Assembly: GCA_051651625.1 (NCBI GenBank)
Contig: JBOFSQ010000021.1
Location: 19,253-83,252 of the forward strand
Reading direction: 5' to 3'
Length of the DNA stretch: 64,000 bases
From: JBOFSQ01 sp051651625
GTDB taxonomy: Bacteria > Planctomycetota > Planctomycetia > Pirellulales > Thermoguttaceae
Made by a program: the position numbers and the translations under genes. Below, in pieces: positions 7,587-15,757 of this stretch. Numbering within the stretch: the first letter of the stretch is position 1; each line of letters starts with the position of its first letter. The notes beneath the pieces were generated by a model. That model saw only the letters and a list, made by a program, of their open reading frames with translations, searched no databases and was not told the DNA's origin.

Positions 7587-8915
7587 TTACGCCATAATTT
7601 CGTTGAGCAGTCCTTCGGACGACGCTGGTGTCATTGTTGGCGTCTCGATACCTTTTTCGTTGGGGAGTGGAGCGTTGGGGTCGATTCCGGCCATCGTGTA
7701 GATGCTGCCGAGAATGTCTTGCGGCGCGACGGGGCGCGACGCGACGTTTTCACCCGTCGCGTCCGACTCGCCAACAACACTGCCGCCACGGAATCCGCCG
7801 CCAGCGAGCATCACGTTAAAGCAGCGACCGAAGTGCGAACGTCCGCCAAACCACGGCGATTCCCAACCGATCTTCGGCGTTCGCCCAAACTCGCCGCCCC
7901 ACCAGATAATTGTCGAGTCGAGAAGGTTGAGGTCACGCAGTTCTTTGAGGAGCATCGCAAGACCTTGGTCCCATTCTTTTTGTCGTCGCGCTAACGTCTC
8001 GAAGTGTCGTTTGTGTGTGTCCCAGCCGCGATAGTTTATCGCAATGAACGGTACACCACGCTGAACGAGTCGTCGCGCCATCAAACACGACTGGCCGAAC
8101 CACGTTTTCCCGTATGCTTCGCGGAGTGGTTCCGGTTCGCTCGCGAGGTCGAAAACTTTAACCGCGTCGCCGCGCATCAAACGGTATGCGTTTTGACGCG
8201 CCATTACGATTGCTTCAGTCGTGTCATTCTCGACGCGACTCATCGGATCGACTTCGCCGAGAACATTCATTCGCTGTTCTTGTCGCTCCGGCGTAATCCC
8301 TTCGACCACATAACCCGACACGAGAAACGGCGACTTACTCGGATCGCCACCGGTCACAAACGGTTTGTAACGCGGCCCCAAAAATCCGCACTCGGAAAAC
8401 CGACCGAGCGAAGTTGTGAGAACGACATACGGCGGAATCGCGTCGTCATAACCGGCGTCGTAACCTTTGATCTTCGATATGACTGCCCCTGCACTCGGAT
8501 AGACTGTTGCACCGCCAGCGGTGCGGCCAGTTTGCATCATGTATGACGCCGTTTCGTGTGCGTTTGAACCGTGCGTGACAGAGCGAACGACCGAGTATAG
8601 ATCGGCGCACGTCGCAAGATTTGGAAGCGACTGACTGATCTCAATCGAGGGGACGTTCGTCGTGAGCGGCTTGTCCCAGTCGCCGCAGTAGTTGCGTCCG
8701 GCGGCGGGTTTGGGGTCGAACGTGTCGAGATGCGACGGCCCGCCCCACATCCAGATTTGTATGACCGACTTCGCTTTGCCACCACGAAAGTTTTCGCTGC
8801 GCAACGCTGGCGCGGTTGCACCAAACGTTGTCGAACCGATGAGCGGCACCAGCGCACCCGCCGCCGTTACCTGAAGACTCGAACACAAGAAGTTGCGACG
8901 CGAGACGTTGTTCAT
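7587..8915 (-). CDS. Tat-exported DUF1501 protein
   Basis: A 442-residue DUF1501 (sulfatase-like) protein of the type abundant in planctomycetes. The N-terminus MNNVSRRNFLCSSLQ has a twin-arginine motif and a hydrophobic stretch, predicting Tat export. Family landmarks: SVIQIWMWGGPSHLDTFDPK (about 50-70), THGSNAHETASYMMQTGR, and IIWWGGEFGRTPKI with GRSHFG near the C-terminus. The Asp/His-rich motifs fit the alkaline-phosphatase-like fold. An AAGGAG site precedes the ATG. Such genes usually pair with DUF1549/DUF1553 cytochrome-like proteins; none is adjacent here, so it stands alone. The substrate is unknown. Confidence 0.92.
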   Translation of the reverse strand: MNNVSRRNFLCSSLQVTAAGALVPLIGSTTFGATAPALRSENFRGGKAKSVIQIWMWGGPSHLDTFDPKPAAGRNYCGDWDKPLTTNVPSIEISQSLPNLATCADLYSVVRSVTHGSNAHETASYMMQTGRTAGGATVYPSAGAVISKIKGYDAGYDDAIPPYVVLTTSLGRFSECGFLGPRYKPFVTGGDPSKSPFLVSGYVVEGITPERQEQRMNVLGEVDPMSRVENDTTEAIVMARQNAYRLMRGDAVKVFDLASEPEPLREAYGKTWFGQSCLMARRLVQRGVPFIAINYRGWDTHKRHFETLARRQKEWDQGLAMLLKELRDLNLLDSTIIWWGGEFGRTPKIGWESPWFGGRSHFGRCFNVMLAGGGFRGGSVVGESDATGENVASRPVAPQDILGSIYTMAGIDPNAPLPNEKGIETPTMTPASSEGLLNEIMA

Positions 8916-8941
8916 TGGTGGTTCTCCTTTGTCGTTTGCTA

Positions 8942-9133
8942 CAAGGTAGGCGATGGGTTTACACACCCGTCGCTGAAGTTGGTGCTGAATTGTTTACGGT
9001 TGACTCGCATAACAGCCCGAAACGTAGCGTAGCGATAGCGGAGCGTAGTGAGGGAAGTGAAGACTTTGCGTTACCAACACTGACGTTACGTTGTCACTTC
9101 CCTCACTTCGCTACGCTACGTTTCGGGCTGTTG
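8942..9133. repeat. Two intergenic palindromic repeats
   Basis: The first part (about 8942-8985) reads GGTAGGCGATGGGTTTACAC followed by ACCCGTCGC, and recurs at 48384-48414. The second (9011-9133) is an inverted repeat: arms run from AACAGCCCGAAACGTAGCG to CGCTACGTTTCGGGCTGTT, with matching GAGGGAAGTGA / TCACTTCCCTC inner parts. No gene is seen between 8916 and 9187. Confidence 0.8.
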
Positions 9134-9187
9134 TTACGAAGCGTATTGCGCAACTGCGCACCAGCCTCTAATCTCTCGCCCCTCATT

Positions 9188-9529
9188 CTACGGTTTTTCG
9201 CTGTCGGGGCAAGTACAATCGAGTTGTCCGCAGCCGGGGCAGCCAGTGCCATATTTGCGTGTGATGGCGGCGGTGAGATCGACGCCTAGTATGTTCGCAA
9301 GCGTTGTGAGCCACGCGAAGCAATCGGCCATCTCTTCGTCGATGTTTTCGCGCACGCTATTGTCAAAGGAAGAGTCAAACATTGCCCTTTCACTGGAGAC
9401 GGTACGCACCGCCGTCGCCAGCTCGCCGACTTCTTCGATGAACCAAAGAAACGTCGCTTCCGCGCCGCGTGCGGCGTCTTTTTCGAGATACATTCTGCGA
9501 ATCAGTGCTTGAAAATCAGCGAAGGTCAC
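9188..9529 (-). CDS. MazG-like nucleotide pyrophosphohydrolase
   Basis: A 113-residue single-domain MazG/all-alpha NTP pyrophosphatase. The metal-binding helix pattern is visible as FLWFIEEVGELATAVR (EExxE-type) followed by ENIDEEMADCFAWLTTLANI (ExxD). This class cleaves the alpha-beta bond of NTPs or dNTPs. The C-terminus adds a GCPGCGQLDCTCP cluster that may bind zinc. GTG 9529 is chosen as start because AGGAGA lies about 6 bases upstream. The gene overlaps the end of the HD-domain gene by 14 bases, suggesting coupled translation of two nucleotide-hydrolysing enzymes. Confidence 0.85.
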   Translation of the reverse strand: MTFADFQALIRRMYLEKDAARGAEATFLWFIEEVGELATAVRTVSSERAMFDSSFDNSVRENIDEEMADCFAWLTTLANILGVDLTAAITRKYGTGCPGCGQLDCTCPDSEKP

Positions 9530-10853
9530 GGGCAATCTCCTGAATGAGTGTGTGAATATTTGTACGACCGAGAATAGTTGAAGCAGCGTCGGGCGATGCG
9601 AAAAGGCGAACGCACTTGACGTAGCTGTCGAACTGTTCGTTCGCAAGTGCGCGGATTACCGGCGACACGTCGCCCAAACGACGATAGCGATTCTCCTTCG
9701 GGAAAAAAACGTCGAGTCGAAACTCTATCTCCTTTTCAACTGGCGGCGCGTCGAGCAGGAGCGATTCCGGCGGGAGCGAGAGGCGTTCGGTGAGTCTGTC
9801 GGCGATAGTCGCAAGTTCGCGGTACGGACGCCCCGCGACGGCGGCGTTGAGTTCGGGATCGTCGTGCTGCGCACACTGCAAAACTTGTTTGTGAAGTCTT
9901 CGTGTCGAACCGAAAAGTCCATCCACGAGCGACTCAACCGACGTTCCGCGCGACGCCTCGTGAAACCACGCAATCATTTGCGGCTCAGTCGCTTCGAGAA
10001 GATCGCCAGATAAGAGTTGTTGTCGCAAACGAAAAACGACGCGCTGGAGCATCGCTGTCGCCACTCGAACGGTTCGGTGCCAGTAGACTTCGGTGAACAT
10101 AACGTACCGCGCGAAGACCATCAGTTCGACTGCGGTTTTCCCTTTTTCGGAGATGGCGAGCGAGTCGCCCGATGCGTTCAAAACGAGGCTGGCTAGAAGT
10201 CGTTCAACGTCGAAGTTGCGGCCATACGGGACGCCCGAATGCAGCGAGTCGCGGAAGAGATAGTCGATTTTGTCGATGTCGATTGGGCCGGAAAGAATAC
10301 TCGAAAGGAGTGGCATTATCCGTTTTTCGAGCGGAAACTCTTCTGGGAATCGGCGATTTATCAGCGCGAGCACGGCACGCGGATCGATCTGCCAGTCACG
10401 CTGAAGACACTCTGCGATTGGTCCGTCGAGAAGAAATGAGCGCGCGAAATGTTCGTGGCTCGGCACCTCGGCGAGGCCCATATCTTCCATCGGATGACAG
10501 AACGGCCAGTGACCGATGTCGTGCAAAAGTGCGGCGACGATGAGGAGTTCGGCATCGCTCCGTCCGACGGTGCCAGCGAAACGGCGGTCGCGTGCGAGGC
10601 GTCGCAGAAGAAGGAGCGCGAGACGATAGACGCCGAGCGAGTGTTCAAACCGTGTATGGTGCGCGGCGGGATAGACGAGCGAGACGAGTCCAAGTTGACT
10701 GATTCGCGTGAGTCTACGAAATGGCGGCGTGTCGATTAGACGCCGCACGCGCGGCGTCAGCGGGACATCGTGCGACGGCGGAATTCGCATCCAGCCATCA
10801 CACATATCGAGTCCAGCAATTTCGGGGATTGTGAGGATTTCGGTTGTACGCAT
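9516..10853 (-). CDS. HD-domain phosphohydrolase (dGTPase/SAMHD1-like)
   Basis: A 445-residue HD superfamily protein. The HD fold is seen as RISQLGLVSLVYPAAHHTRF (first His), LLHDIGHWPFCH (HD pair, about residue 115) and GPIDIDKIDYLFRDS (last Asp). This arrangement is typical of YdhJ/SAMHD1-like hydrolases acting on dNTPs or other phosphoesters. It starts at ATG 10853, one base after a TAGACC-family repeat, and the repeat bases GGAATTACT are its only possible ribosome binding site. A much longer frame to 11411 lies over the repeat and the DUF1080 gene and was rejected. It overlaps mazG downstream. Confidence 0.88.
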   Translation of the reverse strand: MRTTEILTIPEIAGLDMCDGWMRIPPSHDVPLTPRVRRLIDTPPFRRLTRISQLGLVSLVYPAAHHTRFEHSLGVYRLALLLLRRLARDRRFAGTVGRSDAELLIVAALLHDIGHWPFCHPMEDMGLAEVPSHEHFARSFLLDGPIAECLQRDWQIDPRAVLALINRRFPEEFPLEKRIMPLLSSILSGPIDIDKIDYLFRDSLHSGVPYGRNFDVERLLASLVLNASGDSLAISEKGKTAVELMVFARYVMFTEVYWHRTVRVATAMLQRVVFRLRQQLLSGDLLEATEPQMIAWFHEASRGTSVESLVDGLFGSTRRLHKQVLQCAQHDDPELNAAVAGRPYRELATIADRLTERLSLPPESLLLDAPPVEKEIEFRLDVFFPKENRYRRLGDVSPVIRALANEQFDSYVKCVRLFASPDAASTILGRTNIHTLIQEIARDLR

Positions 10854-10854
10854 A

Positions 10855-10962
10855 GTAATTCCGGTTCGGCATAGCCGAACCCTCCAGCCATACGCCGCAC
10901 GGCGTTTGGAGGGTTCGGCTATGCCGAACCGCAGTGCGGGTGCAAGTTCCCGAACAGGTCTA
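10855..10962 (-). repeat. TAGACC repeat, copy 2
   Basis: Minus-strand oriented. Reading that strand: TAGACCTGTTCGGGAAC, then GCACCCGCACTGCGG, the nested GGTTCGGCATAGCCGAACC palindrome and a CCGGAATTAC end. Its first three bases are the TAG stop codon of the DUF1080 gene, and its other end abuts the start of the HD-domain gene. Confidence 0.88.
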
Positions 10963-12003
10963 AAGATTCGTAATCCGTATGTTTCGGAACAGAACTTCTG
11001 TTGTCGGATCGTGACCTTGGAGTTGAATTGTTCCGGCCTCGGTGCGGCAACCGCGTCGCGGGTTCGGGTCGGCGGTGCGGTCATCGGTCCACGATGTAAC
11101 TTGCACACCGTTAACCCACGTCGAAAAATTGTTGCCGTCGGCGAGGATGGCAAGTGCGACCCAGTCGCCATCGCGGACACCGATCTCGCGTCCGACTTGG
11201 CGACGAAACAGTCCGCCGGTTGCCGTGCCGAGAAATTTTTGGTAATCGCCATCGGGCGGCGAGTTGAAAATCTGACACTCGTAACCGTCCATCTTCGACT
11301 GCGGGACGCACCGAAAAAAGACGCCGCTGTTGACCGGACGTTCCGTCTTGAACTCAAGCTGCAAAAGAAAGTTGGCCGCCGAATTTTCGTGCTCCAGCGA
11401 ACCGCTTCCACCTTGAAGACGCAAACAGCCGTCCTCGACCGACGCCTTCACGTCGCCAAGAACTTTCCAGCCATCGAGGTTTTTGCCATCGAAGAGCGGC
11501 TTTGATTCGAGCGGTTCGATTGCCATCGCAAGAAAGTTTGTGCCGACAGATTTTGTGTCGAGAGTGACGGTGAGCTTTTCGTTCCCCCACTCGTACGCGA
11601 TGGATTCGTACACGCCGTTTAAGTTTTGCGTGAAGTTGCCGGAGTTACCGGTTCCACCGTTCGCGGTCTCACCACGCGGCCTTCGTCCAACGGCCATTGC
11701 GACGCTTCCGCCGGAGTGTGTGAGTTTGAATCCGTGCGGCAGATGCCGCGTTAACTTTGCACCAACGTCACCAGCGACGACGCGGTCGCCTTCGACTTTG
11801 ACGTTCCCGTTCTCGACCGTCCAGCCGAAGAGCGACACGCCGTCTAACAGTGCGAGTTTTCCGGCGGCGACTTCGTCTGGTGTGAGCTTCACGTTTGCGA
11901 CGAGTTTCGGCGGTTTCACGCCGAGTTCATTCTTCGGAAACGCCGCCGCATCCGTCGCCGAAAACGCTGCGAGTGTGAGTACGAGATTAAGGAGAGATGT
12001 CAT
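10960..12003 (-). CDS. DUF1080 (3-keto-disaccharide hydrolase) family secreted protein
   Basis: A 347-residue exported protein: signal peptide MTSLLNLVLTLAAFSATDAAA, an N-terminal beta-rich part (about 25-165), then a DUF1080/LamG-like jelly-roll domain (about 165-347) introduced by PLFDGKNLDGWKVLGDVKAS and containing SGVFFRCVP and YECQIFNSPPDG. Family members act on glycosides or 3-keto sugars in planctomycete carbohydrate breakdown; the substrate here is not known. ATG 12003 has AAAGG about 10 bases upstream. The stop codon TAG is the first three bases of a TAGACC-family repeat. Confidence 0.88.
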   Translation of the reverse strand: MTSLLNLVLTLAAFSATDAAAFPKNELGVKPPKLVANVKLTPDEVAAGKLALLDGVSLFGWTVENGNVKVEGDRVVAGDVGAKLTRHLPHGFKLTHSGGSVAMAVGRRPRGETANGGTGNSGNFTQNLNGVYESIAYEWGNEKLTVTLDTKSVGTNFLAMAIEPLESKPLFDGKNLDGWKVLGDVKASVEDGCLRLQGGSGSLEHENSAANFLLQLEFKTERPVNSGVFFRCVPQSKMDGYECQIFNSPPDGDYQKFLGTATGGLFRRQVGREIGVRDGDWVALAILADGNNFSTWVNGVQVTSWTDDRTADPNPRRGCRTEAGTIQLQGHDPTTEVLFRNIRITNL

Positions 12004-12039
12004 TTGTGGAAAACCTTTCGTTAGAGCAGGGAAAACAGG

Positions 12040-12783
12040 CTACTTCCCTGAATTGTATTTGACGATTTTGTCCCAATCAATCGCCCCGTCGGCGAGACAA
12101 AAATCATCAGCAAACTCGCGTGTCAAGACGTTGAGTTTCTTTTCGTAGGCGGCTTGAAATTCGTCGTTGCGCTTGCGCGCCTGATGACCAAGTGGTTCGA
12201 TGATGTCGAGGTAAAGCGTCGGGCAACCCGAAATGAACTCCCAAAATCGTTCACCGCACAGCTTCTGGTATTCGCCTTTGTCGGGGTTGTTGTCTCTGCC
12301 ATAACAACATCCATTGACCGCTTCGATCACGAGCTTCGACTTATCTGTTTGACTCGTTCGCAGAGTTCGTTTGGCGGTAGCGAAATCGGTTTTCATCTTC
12401 GCCACTTGTGCAGAGTTCCCCCAACTCGGACTCGATTTGATCGTTACGATGTAGCGCACTCCGTCGCGGTCGAACTCAAGATCGATCCCCGAAATCCCAG
12501 ACTTCTTTCCCGAAAACACGAGACCGTTAATGAATATGGCAAGCCGTTCAATCCAGTTTCCAAAGACGGTTTCCTCATTTGACGAGAGAAATGCGTCGGT
12601 GAGACTGCGGACAAATTCACGGTCATTGTGCAGATTTTTCGCCTTAAACAAGTACGGATTTTTCTTCTTGAGCAGTTTTTCTTTGAGCCGCATCGTCTCC
12701 AAACACTGGAGACGACTTGCGTGAAACTCTCCGATGTGGTCTTCGATGTAATTCACCACTTGCCTCATGTCGAGTGTTTTCAT
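12040..12783 (-). CDS. Type II restriction endonuclease (PmeII-like)
   Basis: A 247-residue endonuclease directly downstream of a DNA methyltransferase on the same strand, 23 bp apart. The probable PD-(D/E)xK core is GISGIDLEFDRDGVRYIVTI followed by KSSPSWGN: an Asp in the first strand and a Lys in the second. Other landmarks are AVNGCCYGRDNNPDKGEY and GERFWEFISG. The sequence fits my recollection of the PmeII family, which is tentative. GGAG precedes the ATG at 12783; the 84-residue longer frame overlaps the methylase and was rejected. Together with the next gene it forms a restriction-modification system; the target site cannot be read from the sequence. Confidence 0.8.
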   Translation of the reverse strand: MKTLDMRQVVNYIEDHIGEFHASRLQCLETMRLKEKLLKKKNPYLFKAKNLHNDREFVRSLTDAFLSSNEETVFGNWIERLAIFINGLVFSGKKSGISGIDLEFDRDGVRYIVTIKSSPSWGNSAQVAKMKTDFATAKRTLRTSQTDKSKLVIEAVNGCCYGRDNNPDKGEYQKLCGERFWEFISGCPTLYLDIIEPLGHQARKRNDEFQAAYEKKLNVLTREFADDFCLADGAIDWDKIVKYNSGK

Positions 12784-12806
12784 GGCACGCTCCGTGGCAA
12801 AATGTT

Positions 12807-13745
12807 TCAGAACAATGTAACGTCCTGCGACACCATCGCTTCGTTTACCATCGCAAAGTATTCTGGTGCGATTTCGATTCCGATGGCATTGCGATTCATT
12901 TGTTGCGCGACGACGATTGATGTCCCTGACCCCATAAACGGATCGAGAACAGTGTCGCCGTCTTTGGTGAAGAGGCGGATGAACCACTCTGGCAACGCCG
13001 TTGGAAATGCCGCACTGTGTTGTTTGTTGTTGCACTCGGTCGCCAAATGAATGACGTTCGATGGATAAACTTTATCGCGGTCGAGCCAGTTAGAAATGTT
13101 CTTGCCAAAACCGCTGCCGACGCGAGAGTTGTCACGGATTTTGTCGGTCTCGCTCAAGTTGCGGAGGCGAGTCTTGCTCCACTCACCGACCGGCACCATC
13201 ACCGCCTCTTGATACATCGCAAAGTTCTTGCTCTTGTTGAATTGCAGCAGCCGCTCCCACGCATCGCGGAAACGGTTGGGCCACTTGCCGGGGTAACAGT
13301 TTTTCTTGTGCCAAATAAACTCTTCCGTCCAAAGCCATCCCTGTTTTCGCATGGCGAGAATCAGTTCAAGAACGTAAGTACACCGCTCGCCTTGACTCGC
13401 CTTTTCTTTGATGTTGAGAACGAAAGTACCCGTTGGCTTGAGGACTCTCAAAAGCTCCGTAGAGATTGGCAAAAACCATTCGACATATTTGTCGGGATGA
13501 ATTCCGCCGTAGGTGTTTTTGCGCTGGTCTGCATACGGCGGCGATGTGAAGACAAGATCAACGCTGTTGGCAGGAAGGGTTGGCAGGATGTTGAGACAGT
13601 CACCAAGGTACAGCACGGGGCGATCCGGCGGACAAGACGCAGACGGCGTGACATACTTCGCGTCGCACAATGCGTTCACAACGCTGTGCGACCGAGGTTT
13701 TCGTTCGAGACACTTTGGTCGTTGAATTGTGGAAATTGATGTCAT
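12807..13745 (-). CDS. Site-specific DNA methyltransferase of the RM pair
   Basis: A 312-residue beta-class amino-methyltransferase. The catalytic motif IV is TSPPY (about residue 68), and the SAM-binding motif I, DPFMGSGTS, lies in the C-terminal part, the order expected for the beta class. SPPY favours N4-cytosine methylation over N6-adenine, though not strictly. Between them is a target-recognition region (residues 110-230). ATG 13745 was taken; an in-frame GTG at 13766 is possible. No clear Shine-Dalgarno sequence, but the conserved motif CCGTGAACGGTTAC lies just upstream. It protects DNA from the nuclease encoded downstream. Confidence 0.9.
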   Translation of the reverse strand: MTSISTIQRPKCLERKPRSHSVVNALCDAKYVTPSASCPPDRPVLYLGDCLNILPTLPANSVDLVFTSPPYADQRKNTYGGIHPDKYVEWFLPISTELLRVLKPTGTFVLNIKEKASQGERCTYVLELILAMRKQGWLWTEEFIWHKKNCYPGKWPNRFRDAWERLLQFNKSKNFAMYQEAVMVPVGEWSKTRLRNLSETDKIRDNSRVGSGFGKNISNWLDRDKVYPSNVIHLATECNNKQHSAAFPTALPEWFIRLFTKDGDTVLDPFMGSGTSIVVAQQMNRNAIGIEIAPEYFAMVNEAMVSQDVTLF

Positions 13746-13769
13746 AGAATTATCGTAACCGTTCACGGT

Positions 13770-15500
13770 TTAGGTTGAAGCGTGCTCACTAACCGCATCG
13801 CGTCCGAAGACTAGTAGGCTTTGGTCGTCGGTTTGGGCGACGCGACCGGAGAAGCCGCGAACGGCGGCGACGAGACGTTCACCGAGCGTGTCGGCGCGGA
13901 GGTTTGTCATCAGCGACAAACACTGCGTAACTCCCGACATCCCCCAGTAACGTCCGTTGGCGTCCATTGCGTCGGTGAATCCATCGCTGATGATCACCAT
14001 CGTTTGGCCCGGCTCAAGCGTGATGGTCGTCGGCTCGTAACGCGATTCCGCCATAATTCCAAGCGGCAGTCCGATTCCCGTGTCATTTATCTTTAGGCTG
14101 CCATCAAGATTGTGGAGAATCGGCGGGACGTGACCCGCGTTGAAAAACGTGAGCTGTCCAGTCTTCGGGTCGAGAACGCTGAAGAAAAACGTGATGAAAC
14201 GGTCGTCCCATCGCGGGTGGGCGTAGAGTTGATTGAGTCGCTCTACGCACGAAGCGAAGTTGTCGTCCGTGAGTCCCAGCAGCCCCGTGCGAACTTCCAC
14301 CGACAACTTCGCCATCAACAGCGACGCCGGTGCGCCTTTCCCAGAAACGTCGCCGAGTGCGAGAACGAGTCGTCCGTCGGGGAGTGAGATGTAGTCGTAG
14401 TAATCGCCGCCGAGGTATTTTGCGGGAGAATAATAGTCGAAAAAACTGTACCCCGGAACCTTCGGACGGTCATACGGCAGCAGACACTTCTGAACGTCGT
14501 GCGCAACCGAAAGTTCACGTTGGAAAACTTGCTCGCGCAACGCCGCCTCTTGAAGAAGCGTGTTTTGATAGACCGTCGCGATCTGGAATGCAATACTGAC
14601 CAGCAAGTCCAAATCGTCGTGGTTGAACCGCTTCCCGACAGTACGACAATCGACCTGCACCACACCGAACGCCGCCGCACCATCGACCGAAGTCAGCGGC
14701 GCGGCCATCATCGTATTGATGTGGTAGTTAACGATACTCTCACTCGCGTCGAAACGCGAGTCGTTCGCAACGTCGTCTGAAAGAATCGCCGACTGTGAAC
14801 TTGCAACCATCTCGATGATCGAACGACTCGCCCTCACCTCTTGCTGACGCATCGGGTCGCGGGATCGAAACGACTTCGCTTCGAGCTGGCCTGTCGTCTG
14901 ATTGCGCAGGAAGATGTAGGCACAGTCGGCCTGCGGAAAGATGTACATCAAGTTTTCAAGAACCTTCGGCAAGACCTCTGCGGCACCACCGCTCAAGTCG
15001 CGTCCGATGTCGAGCAAGGCACGCAACTTCGTTTCGGAACGGTCTTGGTCGTAACGCGGTCGGCTCTCGGCAATGCGTATCTGCGACGCCGAACCGAGCT
15101 GAAACAGACTGCTGGCCGGATCGTCATCGACAATAAAGACTGAACTGCCATTGTCGGTGTCTCTATCGCAACGCGACCGATTTACCGTCGCCTCCATTTC
15201 GTCCTGCGATTTCAGTCTTAATTCAAAGGTTAGGCCGCAGATCGAGATCGTGTCACCATCTCTCAAGGCGACACGCTGCGCAATGGTCTCGCCATTGAGG
15301 AGCGTCCCGTTGCGGCTTTTGAGGTCTTCGAGCAACAGCTCACCGCCTTCACTGACGATGCGCGCGTGTTCACGACTGACTGATGCGTAGTCGATCAGAA
15401 CTTCACAATCGGGGTGACGCCCCAAACGTGCTGGCAGTGTAGTGAGGTGAACGCGCTGCCCACGCTGGTCACCGCTGGTGCGAATCAAGAATGCGGTCAT
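13770..15500 (-). CDS. FHA-GAF-SpoIIE phosphatase
   Basis: A 576-residue cytoplasmic signalling protein with three domains. An FHA domain at about 20-95 shows LGRHPDCEVLIDYASVSREH and KSRNGTLLNG, so it should bind phospho-threonine peptides. A GAF-like sensor lies at about 145-310. A PP2C/SpoIIE phosphatase spans about 345-565 with GGDYYDYISLPDGRLVLALG, DVSGKG and ISDGFTDAMD supplying metal-binding Asp residues. Such proteins act in partner-switching or Ser/Thr phosphorylation pathways. The start is ATG 15500 with only a weak GAG upstream. A small membrane protein gene ends 5 bp upstream. Confidence 0.92.
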   Translation of the reverse strand: MTAFLIRTSGDQRGQRVHLTTLPARLGRHPDCEVLIDYASVSREHARIVSEGGELLLEDLKSRNGTLLNGETIAQRVALRDGDTISICGLTFELRLKSQDEMEATVNRSRCDRDTDNGSSVFIVDDDPASSLFQLGSASQIRIAESRPRYDQDRSETKLRALLDIGRDLSGGAAEVLPKVLENLMYIFPQADCAYIFLRNQTTGQLEAKSFRSRDPMRQQEVRASRSIIEMVASSQSAILSDDVANDSRFDASESIVNYHINTMMAAPLTSVDGAAAFGVVQVDCRTVGKRFNHDDLDLLVSIAFQIATVYQNTLLQEAALREQVFQRELSVAHDVQKCLLPYDRPKVPGYSFFDYYSPAKYLGGDYYDYISLPDGRLVLALGDVSGKGAPASLLMAKLSVEVRTGLLGLTDDNFASCVERLNQLYAHPRWDDRFITFFFSVLDPKTGQLTFFNAGHVPPILHNLDGSLKINDTGIGLPLGIMAESRYEPTTITLEPGQTMVIISDGFTDAMDANGRYWGMSGVTQCLSLMTNLRADTLGERLVAAVRGFSGRVAQTDDQSLLVFGRDAVSEHAST

Positions 15501-15505
15501 AGAAA

Positions 15506-15757
15506 TTACTCAACAATAGGAAGCGACGACGGATCAACACTCGCCGAATCGTAAACCTGCGACGAATCGGTAGCTCGATGAATCGCATCGTACCGCTTCA
15601 ACACCTCTTCCGAACGACGACACGAGCAGCGACTCCGCAACTTCCCGAATCGCTGAACCGCGGCAAGAACGGCCATCAAAAACGCAAACGCTATCAGCGT
15701 CGCCGCAAACGTCGCGGATAGTGTAATGACGATGGTGGACAATTTGCAGCCCCTCAC
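15506..15757 (-). CDS. Small single-pass membrane protein
   Basis: An 83-residue protein with one hydrophobic helix (TIVITLSATFAATLIAFAFL, about 8-30) and a basic, then Ser/Asp-rich soluble tail. The GTG start overlaps the topA stop (GTGA), and AAGAAGAA lies upstream; an in-frame TTG at 15742 with GAGGGG seven bases ahead is an alternative start. It lies between topA and the FHA phosphatase gene, all on the minus strand with minimal spacing, so the three may be co-transcribed. No family recognised. Confidence 0.55.
   Translation of the reverse strand: MRGCKLSTIVITLSATFAATLIAFAFLMAVLAAVQRFGKLRSRCSCRRSEEVLKRYDAIHRATDSSQVYDSASVDPSSLPIVE

Noticed and set aside
9516..11411. HD-domain gene starting at 11411 as a 631-residue protein
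   Set aside because: The extra 186 residues translate the TAGACC repeat and the antisense-frame of DUF1080; the conserved protein begins at ATG 10853.
12040..13035. 331-residue version of the restriction endonuclease
   Set aside because: The N-terminal 84 residues overlap the methyltransferase gene in another frame and have no coding character.
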